Assembly: GCA_964584165.1 (NCBI GenBank)
Contig: CAZOYW010000019.1
Span: forward strand, 1-53,054
Source of the DNA: CAZKCI01 sp964584165
GTDB taxonomy: Bacteria; Auribacterota; Erginobacteria; Erginobacterales; CAZKCI01
Length of the DNA: 53,054 bases
Direction: 5' to 3'
Of the stretch, positions 15,494-23,023 are shown one piece after another. A model generated the notes under the pieces. That model saw nothing but the letters and a program-made list of their open reading frames with translations, made no database searches and had not been told where the DNA came from. Positions within the stretch are counted from its first letter, which is position 1, and every line of letters begins with the position of its first letter. The position numbers and the translations under genes are program-made.

Positions 15494-16318
15494 ATGACCA
15501 CGCTCAATCCCCTGATTCCCCGTTTGGCCAAGGTCGCCCGCACCGTCCCGGAGACGGCCGACATAAGGACCTTCGCGCTCGAGATAGAGGGAGAGCCGCT
15601 GAAGCACCTCCCCGGCCAGTTCGTCGAACTCTCCGCCTTCGGCGCGGGGGAGGCCCCTTTCTGCATCGCCTCCTCGCCCACCCGGGAAGGGGGGATCGAG
15701 TGCTCGGTCAAGCGGATGGGATCGGTGACGCAGGCCCTCCACCGCCTCCTCCCCGGCGCGACCGTCGGGGTCCGGGGGCCCTTCGGGAACCATTTCCCGC
15801 TCGAGGCGATGGAGGGGGCCGACCTCCTCTTCGTCGGGGGAGGGATCGGTCTGGCCCCCTTGCGCCCGGCGATCCAGTTCTGCCTCGACCGGCGGGAGAG
15901 ATACGGGGCCATCGAGATACTCTGCGGGGCCCGGACGGCGGACGATCTGGTTTACCAGCGGGAGATGGAGGAGTGGGCGAAGGCCCCCCGGACGAACGTG
16001 GTCCTGACCGTTGATCCCGGCGGGGAGAAGCCGGGCTGGACGGGGAAGATCGGCCTGGTCCCCCGGGTGCTCGAGGCGATGAAGCCGACTGCCTCCTTCG
16101 CGATCACCTGCGGTCCGCCGATCATGATCAAGTTCACCCTTCTCGCCCTCGCCCGCCTGGGATTCGCCCCGGAAAAGGTCTATACTACGCTGGAGATGAA
16201 GATGTCCTGTGGGATCGGGAAATGCGGCCGCTGCAACATCGGACGGCTCTACATCTGCCGGGACGGTCCGGTCTTCAGCCTGAAGACGCTGCGCGAGATC
16301 GGCGAAGCGACCGACTAA
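15494..16318 (+). CDS. flxA: FlxA-like FAD/NAD(P)-binding [2Fe-2S] oxidoreductase
   Basis: 274 aa from the ATG at 15494 (MTTLNPLIPRLAKVARTVPE). Ferredoxin-reductase-like: FAD region HLPGQFVELSAFGAGEAPFC (about 37-56) and CIASSPTREGG, NAD(P) motif GGGIGLAPLRP (115-125), ITCGPPIMIKF near 202, and a C-terminal [2Fe-2S] set C239, C244, C247, C255 (MSCGIGKCGRCNIG). Homologues include AsrB, hydrogenase gamma subunits, PyrK and FlxA. In this setting it is the predicted NAD(P)H entry point of the complex. Adjacent flxB and downstream frdB-like gene share the strand. NADH versus NADPH preference is not decidable by eye. Confidence 0.88.
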   Translation: MTTLNPLIPRLAKVARTVPETADIRTFALEIEGEPLKHLPGQFVELSAFGAGEAPFCIASSPTREGGIECSVKRMGSVTQALHRLLPGATVGVRGPFGNHFPLEAMEGADLLFVGGGIGLAPLRPAIQFCLDRRERYGAIEILCGARTADDLVYQREMEEWAKAPRTNVVLTVDPGGEKPGWTGKIGLVPRVLEAMKPTASFAITCGPPIMIKFTLLALARLGFAPEKVYTTLEMKMSCGIGKCGRCNIGRLYICRDGPVFSLKTLREIGEATD

Positions 16319-16322
16319 CCGA

Positions 16323-16345
16323 AACCGCGGATTTCACGGATTATT
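16323..16345. repeat. CGGATT word remnant
   Basis: AACCGCGGATTTCACGGATT, a short copy of the dispersed family, starting a few bases after the flxA stop. Confidence 0.7.
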
Positions 16346-16358
16346 CCCGACCCGGCAG

Positions 16359-16527
16359 TAAGGCCTCAGTTACGCGGTGCTAGGCCAGACGGCGATTTTG
16401 CTCGCCAGCGAGATGTGTAGGGGCGAACCTCGTGTTCGCCCGCCGCCGGCCCGCCGGGCGAACACAAGGTTCGCCCCTACAGGCTGGCGCGTCGTCGGGA
16501 GCGGACCATTGCGTAACTGAGGTCTTA
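16359..16527. repeat. 169-bp inverted-repeat element containing a second palindrome
   Basis: Outer ends TAAGGCCTCAGTTACGC (16359-16375) and GCGTAACTGAGGTCTTA (16511-16527) match at 16 of 17 positions. Inside, 16416-16481 is a 66-bp hairpin with ends TGTAGGGGCGAACCTCGTGT and complementary TTCGCCCCTACA, bordered by CGCCAGC / GGCTGGCG. A relative of the inner hairpin is at 20228-20296 and a half copy of the outer element at 6292. It looks like a small non-coding transposon-like unit with a second unit in its loop; no ORF inside. Confidence 0.7.
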
Positions 16528-16537
16528 GATACGGCAA

Positions 16538-16556
16538 CTGATTACTGACCACTTCT
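16538..16556. repeat. ATCAGT-type word remnant
   Basis: CAACTGATTACTGACCACT resembles the words of the array at 21301-21350. It is short, so the assignment is tentative. Confidence 0.35.
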
Positions 16557-16573
16557 TTGCTGTTGCTGCATTT

Positions 16574-16638
16574 TGTGGGAGGGGCGTCTCGCCCCGATCC
16601 ATGTTAGCCAGGATCGCGGCGGGGACGCCGCTCCCACA
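16574..16638. repeat. GTGGGAGGGGC stem-loop element
   Basis: TGTGGGAGGGGCGTCTCGCC pairs with GGCGGGGACGCCGCTCCCAC; loop contains GATCCATGTTAGCCAGGATC, itself a small hairpin. It ends about 70 bp before the frdB-like start. Confidence 0.85.
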
Positions 16639-16706
16639 GGCCCGGCAGGGCATCAAGGTCGAGAGTACTCGGATCCAATCGCTTGACTGCGGCACGGGGA
16701 CGAAAC

Positions 16707-17387
16707 ATGGCGGACGCTAGAATCCCCATCTTCATCATGGGCAAGGAGTACTCCGTCCCGAAAAGCCTCACCATCATGCGGGCGATGGAGTACGCGGGCT
16801 ACCGGCTCGTCCGCGGCTGCGGCTGCCGGGGCGGCTTCTGCGGGGGCTGCGGGACGGTCTGGCGGACCAAGGACGACTACAAGATCAAGTTCGGACTGGC
16901 CTGCCAGACCATGGTCGAGGAAGGGATGTTCCTCGCCCAGATCCCGATCTTCCCGGCGAACAAGGCCGCCTACCGGCTCGACGCCCTCGAGCCTTCGGTC
17001 GAGACGATCCGTTCCCTCTACCCCGAGGTCTTCCGCTGTCTCGCCTGCAACACCTGCACCAAGGCCTGCCCCCAGAACATCGAGGTGATGGACTACGTCC
17101 AGGCGCTTCTCCGGGGGGACATCGCCCGGGCGGCCGATATCTCCTTCGACTGCCTGATGTGCGGCCTCTGCGCGGCCCGCTGCCCGGCCGAGATCGTCCA
17201 GTTCAACGCCGCGATCCTCTCCCGCCGCCTCTACGGCCGGCACATCGCCCCGCCCGCCGCCCACCTCCAGCGGAGGGTCGAGGAGATCCTCTCCGGAAAG
17301 TTCGAAGGCGAGATCGCGGAGCTCGTGCGGGCGGACGCTCAGACGATCAAAGAGCGGTATAACAAGAGAGACATTGAACCGGAGTGA
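16707..17387 (+). CDS. Fumarate-reductase-type iron-sulfur subunit (soluble, three clusters)
   Basis: 226 aa from the ATG at 16707, with GGGGA 6 nt upstream. The N-terminal [2Fe-2S] domain has C38, C40, C45, C48 and C66 (GCGCRGGFCGGCGT, LACQT). Two [4Fe-4S] motifs follow: C111, C114, C117, C121 (CLACNTCTKACP) and C149, C152, C155, C159 (CLMCGLCAARCP). The layout resembles the FrdB part of TfrB (thiol:fumarate reductase), but the HdrB-like CCG domain that TfrB carries at its C-terminus is absent. It pairs with the flavoprotein gene 175 bp downstream. There is no membrane anchor gene, so a quinone-linked role is unlikely; electrons probably come from HdrC/HdrA. Confidence 0.8.
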   Translation: MADARIPIFIMGKEYSVPKSLTIMRAMEYAGYRLVRGCGCRGGFCGGCGTVWRTKDDYKIKFGLACQTMVEEGMFLAQIPIFPANKAAYRLDALEPSVETIRSLYPEVFRCLACNTCTKACPQNIEVMDYVQALLRGDIARAADISFDCLMCGLCAARCPAEIVQFNAAILSRRLYGRHIAPPAAHLQRRVEEILSGKFEGEIAELVRADAQTIKERYNKRDIEPE

Positions 17388-17392
17388 AGACG

Positions 17393-17523
17393 GTTACTAG
17401 AGGTTACTAAAAGTTACTATGGGTTACTAAAGGTTACCGCCAGGCGTGCGAAGATCAGGCGCGATGCATAGAGCAACCTTTAGTAACTTCTATCGTAACC
17501 TTTAGTAACCTTTATCGTAACCC
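17393..17523. repeat. GTTACT word array, direct then inverted
   Basis: Direct words CGGTTACTAGAGGTTACTAA, AAGTTACTAT, GGGTTACTAA; after a unique 50-bp middle (about 17437-17480) come inverted words AACCTTTAGTAAC, ATCGTAACC, AGTAACC. Same word and design as 3818-3925. It fills the gap between the frdB-like and frdA-like genes. Confidence 0.85.
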
Positions 17524-17567
17524 TGGCGAACAACTCTCGATCTTCCCTGGATAGAAACTCTATGTAT

Positions 17568-17777
17568 AGCCCTTCCATGATCGAGTCGATCCGGCGCCTG
17601 GAGGCGAGCCGGCCCTTCCGGANNNNNNNNNNNNNNNNNNNNNNNNNNNNNNNNNNNNNNNNNNNNNNNNNNNNNNNNNNNNNNNNNNNNNNNNNNNNNN
17701 NNNNNNNNNNNNNNNNNNNNNNAGCCCTTCCATGATCGAGTCGATCCGGCGCCTGGAGGCGAGCCGGCCCTTCCGGA
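17568..17777. other. Assembly gap of 100 N with identical 55-bp flanks
   Basis: 17623-17722 is exactly 100 N. The 55 bases before it (17568-17622) and after it (17723-17777) are identical, starting AGCCCTTCCATGATCGAGTC. This is the signature of two contigs overlapping by an assembly k-mer and joined by a scaffolder, so the real genome probably has one copy and no gap. Collapsing the overlap joins 17562-17622 to 17778-19312 in one frame and gives the frdA-like gene an upstream ATG at 17562 (MYSPSMIESIRRLEASRPFR), a 531-aa protein. Confidence 0.9.
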
Positions 17778-19312
17778 TGAAGGAAACCCTCTCCGCCATG
17801 TCCCCCCAGGAGAAGCAGGCGACGCTCGAGAAGTACCACCCGGACTACAAGAAGGGGATGATGCGCCGGCTCGTCGTCGGCCCCAACCGGGGCGGCGAGA
17901 TGCCGAACGAGGTCGCCGATCTCCTGGAGTCCTACAGCCGGCTCGATCCGGAGAAGTTCGACCTCTCCCGGATCGACTATGACACCGACGTCCTGATCGT
18001 CGGCGCGGGCGGGGCGGGTTCTTCGGCCGCCCTGATCGCCGCGGAAGCCGGCGCGAAGGTCCTGATGACGACCAAGCTCCGCTTCGGCGAGGCGAACACC
18101 ATGATGGCCCAGGGGGGGATCCAGGCCGCCGACAAGGAGAACGACTCCCCCGCCCTCCACTACCTCGACGTGATGGGCGGCGGGGGGTTCCACAACAAGC
18201 CCGAGCTCGTCCGGGCGCTCGTCCTCGACGCCCCCATCGCGATCCAGTGGCTCGAGGGGATGGGGATGATGTTCGACAAGGAGCCGGACGGGACGATGAC
18301 CACCATCCACGGCGGGGGGACCTGCCGGAAGCGGATGCACTCCGCCCGCGACTACTCGGGCGGTGAGATCATGAAGACCCTGCGGGACGAGGTGAGAAAC
18401 CGCGGGATCGAGGTCCTGGAATACACCGCCGCCGTCGAGCTCCTGACCGACGGGGAGACCTGCACCGGGGCGGTCCTCTTCAACCTGGAGACGAACGACT
18501 ACGCGGTGGCCCGGGCGAAGACGGTGATCGTCGCCACCGGAGGCTGCGGCCGCCTCCACATCCAGGGATTCCCTTGCACCAACCACTACGGGGCGACCGC
18601 CGACGGCCTGGTCATCGCCTACCGGGCGGGCTGCCCGATGGCCTTCATGGACACCATCCAGTATCACCCCACCGGGGCGGCCTACCCGGAGCAGATCCTG
18701 GGGCAGCTGGTGACCGAGAAGGTGCGGGGGCTGGGCGGCCAGATGGTCAACGACGAGGGAAAACGCTTCATCTACGAGCTGGAGACGCGCGACGTGGAGG
18801 CGGCGGCGATCATCCGCGAGTGCGGGGAGCGCAAAAAGGGGGTCGCCACGCCGAGCGGCCGCTCCGGGATCTGGCTCGACTCGCCGCTGATCGACATCCT
18901 CCACGGGACCGGGACGATCCAGAAAAAGCTCCCGGCGATGCACCGGCAGTACCAGCGCTTCGGGATCGACATGACCAAGGAGCCGATCCTGATCTACCCC
19001 ACCCAGCACTACCAAAACGGGGGGGTGGAGATCGACGAGCGTTGCCGGACGGCGCTTAAGAACCTCTACGTCGCCGGGGAGGCGTCCGGCGGCGTCCACG
19101 GGCGCAACCGCCTGATGGGTAACTCGCTCCTCGACATCATCGTCTTCGGCCGCCGGGCGGGCTGGGAGGCGGGCCACCAGGCCGCGGGGGTCAAGGCGGG
19201 GAGGCTATCGCTCGAGCACGTGAAGAATTACCACCGCGCCTTGGCCGAGGCGAAGGTCCCCCCTCGGCGCGTCGCCCCCCTCCTCCTCCCCGATTACCGC
19301 CACACCGCCTGA
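17732..19312 (+). CDS. Fumarate reductase/succinate dehydrogenase-type flavoprotein
   Basis: 526 aa as written; true start probably ATG 17562 across the gap artefact. Numbers below use the ATG at 17732. FAD site VGAGGAGSSAAL (from 90), AQGGIQAA, HGGGTCRKRMHSARDYSGG, H312 in QYHPTG, ELETRDVEAAAIIRE, H426 in HYQNGGVEI, and R460 in GRNRLMGNSLLD: these correspond to the fumarate-site His and Arg residues of FrdA. The extended N-terminus with RMKETLSAMSPQEKQATLEK and YHPDYKKG is seen in soluble anaerobic relatives. The likely reaction is fumarate reduction (or succinate oxidation) without quinone. L-aspartate oxidase is less likely given the partner iron-sulfur subunit. It is the last gene of the redox cluster. 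Confidence 0.85.
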   Translation: MIESIRRLEASRPFRMKETLSAMSPQEKQATLEKYHPDYKKGMMRRLVVGPNRGGEMPNEVADLLESYSRLDPEKFDLSRIDYDTDVLIVGAGGAGSSAALIAAEAGAKVLMTTKLRFGEANTMMAQGGIQAADKENDSPALHYLDVMGGGGFHNKPELVRALVLDAPIAIQWLEGMGMMFDKEPDGTMTTIHGGGTCRKRMHSARDYSGGEIMKTLRDEVRNRGIEVLEYTAAVELLTDGETCTGAVLFNLETNDYAVARAKTVIVATGGCGRLHIQGFPCTNHYGATADGLVIAYRAGCPMAFMDTIQYHPTGAAYPEQILGQLVTEKVRGLGGQMVNDEGKRFIYELETRDVEAAAIIRECGERKKGVATPSGRSGIWLDSPLIDILHGTGTIQKKLPAMHRQYQRFGIDMTKEPILIYPTQHYQNGGVEIDERCRTALKNLYVAGEASGGVHGRNRLMGNSLLDIIVFGRRAGWEAGHQAAGVKAGRLSLEHVKNYHRALAEAKVPPRRVAPLLLPDYRHTA

Positions 19313-19317
19313 AAGAA

Positions 19318-19432
19318 AGCTCAAGGGATCAAAAGCTCAAGTGCTCAAGAGCTCTTGAGTCGATCTTCCTTTGCCGTGACGCGGTAGTCTGAGGCCGATT
19401 TTGATCCTTAAGCATTGAGCTTTTAAACGCAG
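19318..19432. repeat. CTCAAG / GATCAAAAGCTC word array
   Basis: Words GCTCAAGGGATCAAAAGCTC, AAGTGCTCAAGAGCTCTTGA on the left, then GATCCTTAAGCATTGAGCTT on the right as inverted forms. It lies between the convergent frdA-like gene and the membrane-protein gene at 19487. Confidence 0.65.
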
Positions 19433-19486
19433 CGCTCTCGCCCATATGTCGTTCGATCCTGCTATAAAATTCCGGAAAAAATATGG

Positions 19487-20212
19487 TCAGAGCAGCAGGT
19501 GGCGGGCCAGCGGCAGCATGACCAGGAAGGCCCGGAACCAGGTCGCCGGGGAGCGCCAGTCCTCGATCAGGAAGAGGAGGCGGGGGGAGAGATAGAAGAG
19601 GGCGAAGGGAACGGTGGTCAGGACGACCAGGAGGAGGTTCAGCCAGAGGTTCGCCTGCTTCCCCCCCGCGAGGTAGTCCGCCCAGAAGCCGTCCCACCAG
19701 ACCATGAGGACGACGAGGGCGAGGTAGAGGAGAAGGTCGGCGGCGAGCTCGCGCGCGGCGAGGCGGTCCGGCTCCGGCGGCGTTCTCCTCGGGGGGATGA
19801 GCGAGAAGACCAGCGCCACGGTGGGGAGCAGCCCCGCGATCGTTGCCGGGAGGAGCCAGCGCTTCCCCGCCGTCTCGCCGAGGATCGCCTCGATCCCGAA
19901 CGAGGCGCCGGCCATGAAAAGGGCGAGGTGCATCACGGCGAGGCAGAAGAAGACGACGGCCATCGCCGTGGGGAGCTTCGGCCTCCCGGGCGCCTGGAGG
20001 CGGGCTTGGAGGGGGAGGCGCTTGAGCCCGGCCCCGGCGGCGTAAGCGAAAATTGCGGCGAAAAGGGCCAAGCCGAAGATCGGGTGAAAACCCCGGTTTT
20101 CCGCGACCAGCCGCGAGAGGGCCCCGGCCAGGAGGAGGTTGAAGAGGAAGACCGCCCCGTCGAGGACGAACCCCCGTGGGAGGTTGAGGGCGATGGTCGA
20201 CGGAATTTTCAT
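19487..20212 (-). CDS. Multi-pass membrane protein, unknown
   Basis: 241 aa with about six or seven hydrophobic spans: near 15-33, 43-60, 85-105, 120-138, 162-180, 190-210 and 218-240. The segments are punctuated by Arg/Pro-rich loops (LPLQARLQAPGRPKLP, IPPRRTPPEPDRLAARE). No family motif is recognised. The start ATG at 20212 has no evident ribosome site; a stem-loop element lies directly upstream. It is on the same strand as dusB, downstream of it, and could be co-transcribed. Confidence 0.7.
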   Translation of the reverse strand: MKIPSTIALNLPRGFVLDGAVFLFNLLLAGALSRLVAENRGFHPIFGLALFAAIFAYAAGAGLKRLPLQARLQAPGRPKLPTAMAVVFFCLAVMHLALFMAGASFGIEAILGETAGKRWLLPATIAGLLPTVALVFSLIPPRRTPPEPDRLAARELAADLLLYLALVVLMVWWDGFWADYLAGGKQANLWLNLLLVVLTTVPFALFYLSPRLLFLIEDWRSPATWFRAFLVMLPLARHLLL

Positions 20213-20227
20213 TTGCTAAGCCTGGAC

Positions 20228-20296
20228 TGTAGGGGCGAACCTGGCGTTCGGCCGAAAGGTCCCCTTCGATCGGGCGAGCATCAAGTTCGCCCCTAT
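20228..20296. repeat. TGTAGGGGCGAAC stem-loop element
   Basis: TGTAGGGGCGAACCTGGCGT at the left and AAGTTCGCCCCTA at the right; internal GGCCGAAAGGTCCCCTTCGA. Same family as 16416-16481. It separates dusB from the membrane-protein gene. Confidence 0.8.
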
Positions 20297-20300
20297 GGAC

Positions 20301-21287
20301 TTACAACGTTGGTCCCCCTCCGCCCAGCGAGGAGCGGAAATCGATCAGCACGGCGTCGAGCTCGGAGACGGAGCGGGTGCGGTTGACCCGCTCGCGGAGG
20401 CGGGCGGCTCCGTTCAGGCCCGTCATGTACCAGGCGACGTGCTTGCGCATCCGGACGGCCGCCCGCTCCCCGGCAAAAGCGGCCAGCGCCGCGGCGTGCG
20501 CGCGGGCCATCTCGATCCGCTCCCGGGGCGTGGGCGGGGGGATCGTCTCCCCCCGGTCGAGGAGCGCCCGGGCCTCCCGGAAGATCCAGGGGTTGCCCCG
20601 CGCCCCCCGGGCCACCATCACGGCGTCGACGCCGGTCCGCTCGAACATGGCCCGGGCGTCCAGGGCCGAGAAGACGTCGCCGCTCCCGATCACCGGCAGC
20701 TTCACCGCCCGCTTCACCGCCGCGATGACTTCCCAGTCGGCCCGGCCGCGGTAGAACTGGGAGCGGGTCCGCCCGTGCACGGCCAGCCCCGCCGCGCCCG
20801 CGTCTTGGAGCACCCGGGCGAACTCGACCGCGTTGACCGACCGTTCGTCCCAGCCCGAGCGGAACTTCACCGTGACCGGAACGGGGGAGGCTTGGGCGAC
20901 CCGCCGGACGATCTCGGCGGCGAGTTCGGGGGTGCGCATCAGGGCGCTCCCTTCCCCCTTCTTCACCACCTTCGCCACCGGGCAGCCCATGTTGATGTCG
21001 ACCAGGGCGACGGCGCCTCCGGCGCGCTCGACGATCCCCCGGGCGATCTCGGCCATCATCCCGGCGTCGGCGCCGAAGATCTGCACCCCGCAGGGCGTCT
21101 CCTCGGGGGAGAAGGTCAGGAGGGTCCGGGCGATCCGGCCCTCGGGGTTGTAGTGGAGGCCTTGGGCCGCGACCATCTCGGTGTAGGTGAGAGAGGCGCC
21201 GAGGAGCTTGCAGATGGCGCGGAAGGGGGCCTCGGTGACGCCGGCCATGGGGCCGAGGATGACGGCGCGGGGAGGGAGGAGGGGCAT
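20301..21287 (-). CDS. dusB: tRNA-dihydrouridine synthase
   Basis: 328 aa FMN enzyme that reduces uridine to dihydrouridine in the tRNA D-loop. Motifs: GPMAGVTEAPFR (12-23), DINMGCPVAKVVKKGEGSAL with the catalytic Cys (near 102), VTVKFRSGWDE, AVHGRTRSQFY (near 170), IGSGDV and MVARGARGNPWIF (near 226). These fit the DusB/bacterial Dus group. A TACTAT hexamer lies 3 nt upstream of the ATG, and no Shine-Dalgarno is seen. An ATCAGT array is immediately upstream. Confidence 0.93.
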   Translation of the reverse strand: MPLLPPRAVILGPMAGVTEAPFRAICKLLGASLTYTEMVAAQGLHYNPEGRIARTLLTFSPEETPCGVQIFGADAGMMAEIARGIVERAGGAVALVDINMGCPVAKVVKKGEGSALMRTPELAAEIVRRVAQASPVPVTVKFRSGWDERSVNAVEFARVLQDAGAAGLAVHGRTRSQFYRGRADWEVIAAVKRAVKLPVIGSGDVFSALDARAMFERTGVDAVMVARGARGNPWIFREARALLDRGETIPPPTPRERIEMARAHAAALAAFAGERAAVRMRKHVAWYMTGLNGAARLRERVNRTRSVSELDAVLIDFRSSLGGGGPTL

Positions 21288-21300
21288 GGAATAGTAAACA

Positions 21301-21350
21301 AAGTGATCAGTAATCAGTGATCAGTTACTGATTACTGATCACTGATCACA
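21301..21350. repeat. ATCAGT word array
   Basis: GTGATCAGTAATCAGTGATC followed by AGTTACTGATTACTGATCAC and TGATCAC: direct ATCAGT/ATCAGTA words, then the inverted forms, giving a near-perfect hairpin of about 50 bases between dusB and the dehydrogenase gene. Confidence 0.85.
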
Positions 21351-21369
21351 GTTTTTTCAGTTACTGCCC

Positions 21370-22695
21370 CTAAGCCCGCACCACGCGGGCCTTCGCCTTC
21401 CCCGCCCGGGCCATCGCGTTGCGGGTGTCGACCACCAAGCGGGCGTGCTCGCCGATCAGGGAGTAGTCGACCGAGGAGTGGTCGGTGGCGATGAGGACGG
21501 CGTCGAACTCCTTGAGGAGCTTAGGGGTGAGCGGGACCGACTTCATCCGGAAGCGGTATTTCCGCGTCGGGGGGAGGACGGGGATGAAGGGGTCGTGGTA
21601 GTCGACGGAGGCCCCCCGCTCGCGGAGGAGCTCGATCAGGCGGAGCGAGGGGGACTCCCGCATATCGTCCACGTCGCGCTTATAGGCGGCACCGACCAGG
21701 AGCACGCGGCTTCCCTTGACGCTCTTCCGCTCCTGGTTCAGGGCCTGCCCCAGCCGCTCCAGGACATACTCCGGCATCGCGGTGTTGATGTCGCCGGCCA
21801 GCTCGATGAAGCGGGTGGGGATATCGAACTCCCGCGCCTTCCAGGTGAGGTAGAAGGGGTCGATCGGGATGCAGTGGCCGCCTAGTCCCGGGCCGGGGTA
21901 GAAGGGCATGAAGCCGAAGGGCTTTGACTTGGCCGCCTCGATCACCTCCCAGACGTCGATCCCCATCCGTTCGAAGACGATCTTGAGCTCGTTGACCAGG
22001 GCGATGTTGACGCAGCGGAAGATGTTCTCGAGGAGCTTGGTCGCCTCGGCGGCATCGGGGGACGAGACCTTGGTCACGGCGGGGACGATCGCGGCGTAGA
22101 GGGTGGCGGCGAGCTTCAGGCAGTCGGGCGTAAGGCCGCCCACCACCTTGGGGATGGAGTGGGTGGAGTATTTCGGGTTCCCCGGGTCCTCCCGCTCGGG
22201 CGAGAAGGCGAGGAAGAAGTCCTCCCCGGCCTTGAGCCCCCTCTTCTCCAGCGAGGGGAGCATCACCTCGCGGGTGGTGCCGGGGTAGGTGCTGGACTCG
22301 AGCACGACGAGCTGTCCCTTGCGGAGGCGCCCGGCCACGGTGGCGGTGGTCGACTCGATGTAGGCCATATCCGGCTCGCGCTGGCGGGTGAGCGGGGTGG
22401 GGACGCAGATCAGGATGCAGTCCGCCCGTTTGAGGTCGTCGGCGTCGGCGGTGGCCCGGCAGTTCGGGCGGCCGGAGAGCTCCTTCACCCGCTCCGGCCC
22501 GATGTGCTTGATGTAGCTTTTCCCGGCGTTGACCAGCTTCACCTTGGCGGCGTCGGTGTCGAAGCCCAACACGGGGAAGCCGGCCTTGGCGAACTCGATG
22601 GCCAGGGGGAGGCCGACATAGCCCAGCCCGATCACGCCGACGACGGCGGTGCGCTTCTCGATCTTGTCCAGCAGGTTGGCGGCTGTGGGGTTCAT
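21370..22695 (-). CDS. UDP-N-acetyl-sugar 6-dehydrogenase (WbpA/WecC type)
   Basis: 441 aa NAD-dependent nucleotide-sugar dehydrogenase making a UDP-hexuronate for surface polysaccharide. N-terminal Rossmann GVIGLGYVGLPLAIEFAKAG (20-39), ICVPTPLTRQREPDMAYI, SSTYPGTTREV, AFSPEREDPGN (near 165-175), catalytic Cys in YPGPGLGGHCIPIDPFYLTW, and VLLVGAAYKRDVDDMRESPS in the C-terminal domain. AAGGAG 7 nt before the ATG fixes the start. UDP-GlcNAc is the most likely substrate by resemblance to WbpA, but the sugar cannot be confirmed, and no glycosyltransferases are nearby. Confidence 0.9.
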   Translation of the reverse strand: MNPTAANLLDKIEKRTAVVGVIGLGYVGLPLAIEFAKAGFPVLGFDTDAAKVKLVNAGKSYIKHIGPERVKELSGRPNCRATADADDLKRADCILICVPTPLTRQREPDMAYIESTTATVAGRLRKGQLVVLESSTYPGTTREVMLPSLEKRGLKAGEDFFLAFSPEREDPGNPKYSTHSIPKVVGGLTPDCLKLAATLYAAIVPAVTKVSSPDAAEATKLLENIFRCVNIALVNELKIVFERMGIDVWEVIEAAKSKPFGFMPFYPGPGLGGHCIPIDPFYLTWKAREFDIPTRFIELAGDINTAMPEYVLERLGQALNQERKSVKGSRVLLVGAAYKRDVDDMRESPSLRLIELLRERGASVDYHDPFIPVLPPTRKYRFRMKSVPLTPKLLKEFDAVLIATDHSSVDYSLIGEHARLVVDTRNAMARAGKAKARVVRA

Positions 22696-22746
22696 CGATT
22701 TTCTCCTTTTCGGCGCGCCGGCAAGAAAAGGCCTTCGCAGCGCACT

Positions 22747-22775
22747 ACGGTAAACGGCGGAACCGTCCCTGTCAA
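22747..22775 (-). promoter_or_regulatory. Possible promoter of the nucleotide-sugar dehydrogenase
   Basis: Minus strand TTGACA (22770-22775), 17-base spacer, then TACCGT (22747-22752). The -35 is perfect and the -10 weak. It lies 52 bases upstream of the ATG. Confidence 0.45.
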
Positions 22776-22780
22776 CCTCG

Positions 22781-22896
22781 GCCTCGACGCGCCGCTTCGC
22801 AGAAGCGGCCTACAGCGGCATGGCCTGCCAGACGGGCTCTGTAGGCCCATTCTGTGAATGGGCGGGACGGGCCTCGACGCGCCGCTTCGCAGAAGC
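22781..22896. repeat. Composite repeat: 26-bp direct repeats around a TAGGCCCATTC palindrome
   Basis: GCCTCGACGCGCCGCTTCGC plus AGAAGC occurs identically at 22781-22806 and 22871-22896. Between them is GCCCATTCTGTGAATGGGC (about 22844-22862), a form of the TAGGCCCGCTCTGTGAGCG element at 13253, and AGCGGCCTACA as on the right of 1986-2107. Confidence 0.8.
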
Positions 22897-22922
22897 TTCC
22901 GGCCGGCGCCGGCGGGGCGACG

Positions 22923-22951
22923 TTGCCAAGGGCGCGGGAGGTCGTTATAAT
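22923..22951 (+). promoter_or_regulatory. Sigma-70-type promoter of the HdeD-like gene
   Basis: TTGCCA (22923-22928), 17-base spacer, TATAAT (22946-22951). Expected start near 22958, leader about 66 nt. One of the best promoters in the window. Confidence 0.8.
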
Positions 22952-23023
22952 GGCCGTCGTCAGTCCTGCCGACTGGGGGGGAGAAAACGACAACGGGCGT
23001 CGGCGCAAACGGAGGTGGAGCGC

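Noticed and set aside
14337..16318. Anaerobic sulfite reductase asrABC
   Set aside because: AsrA- and AsrB-like genes are adjacent, but no siroheme AsrC follows; with flxC and flxD upstream the Flx assignment fits better.
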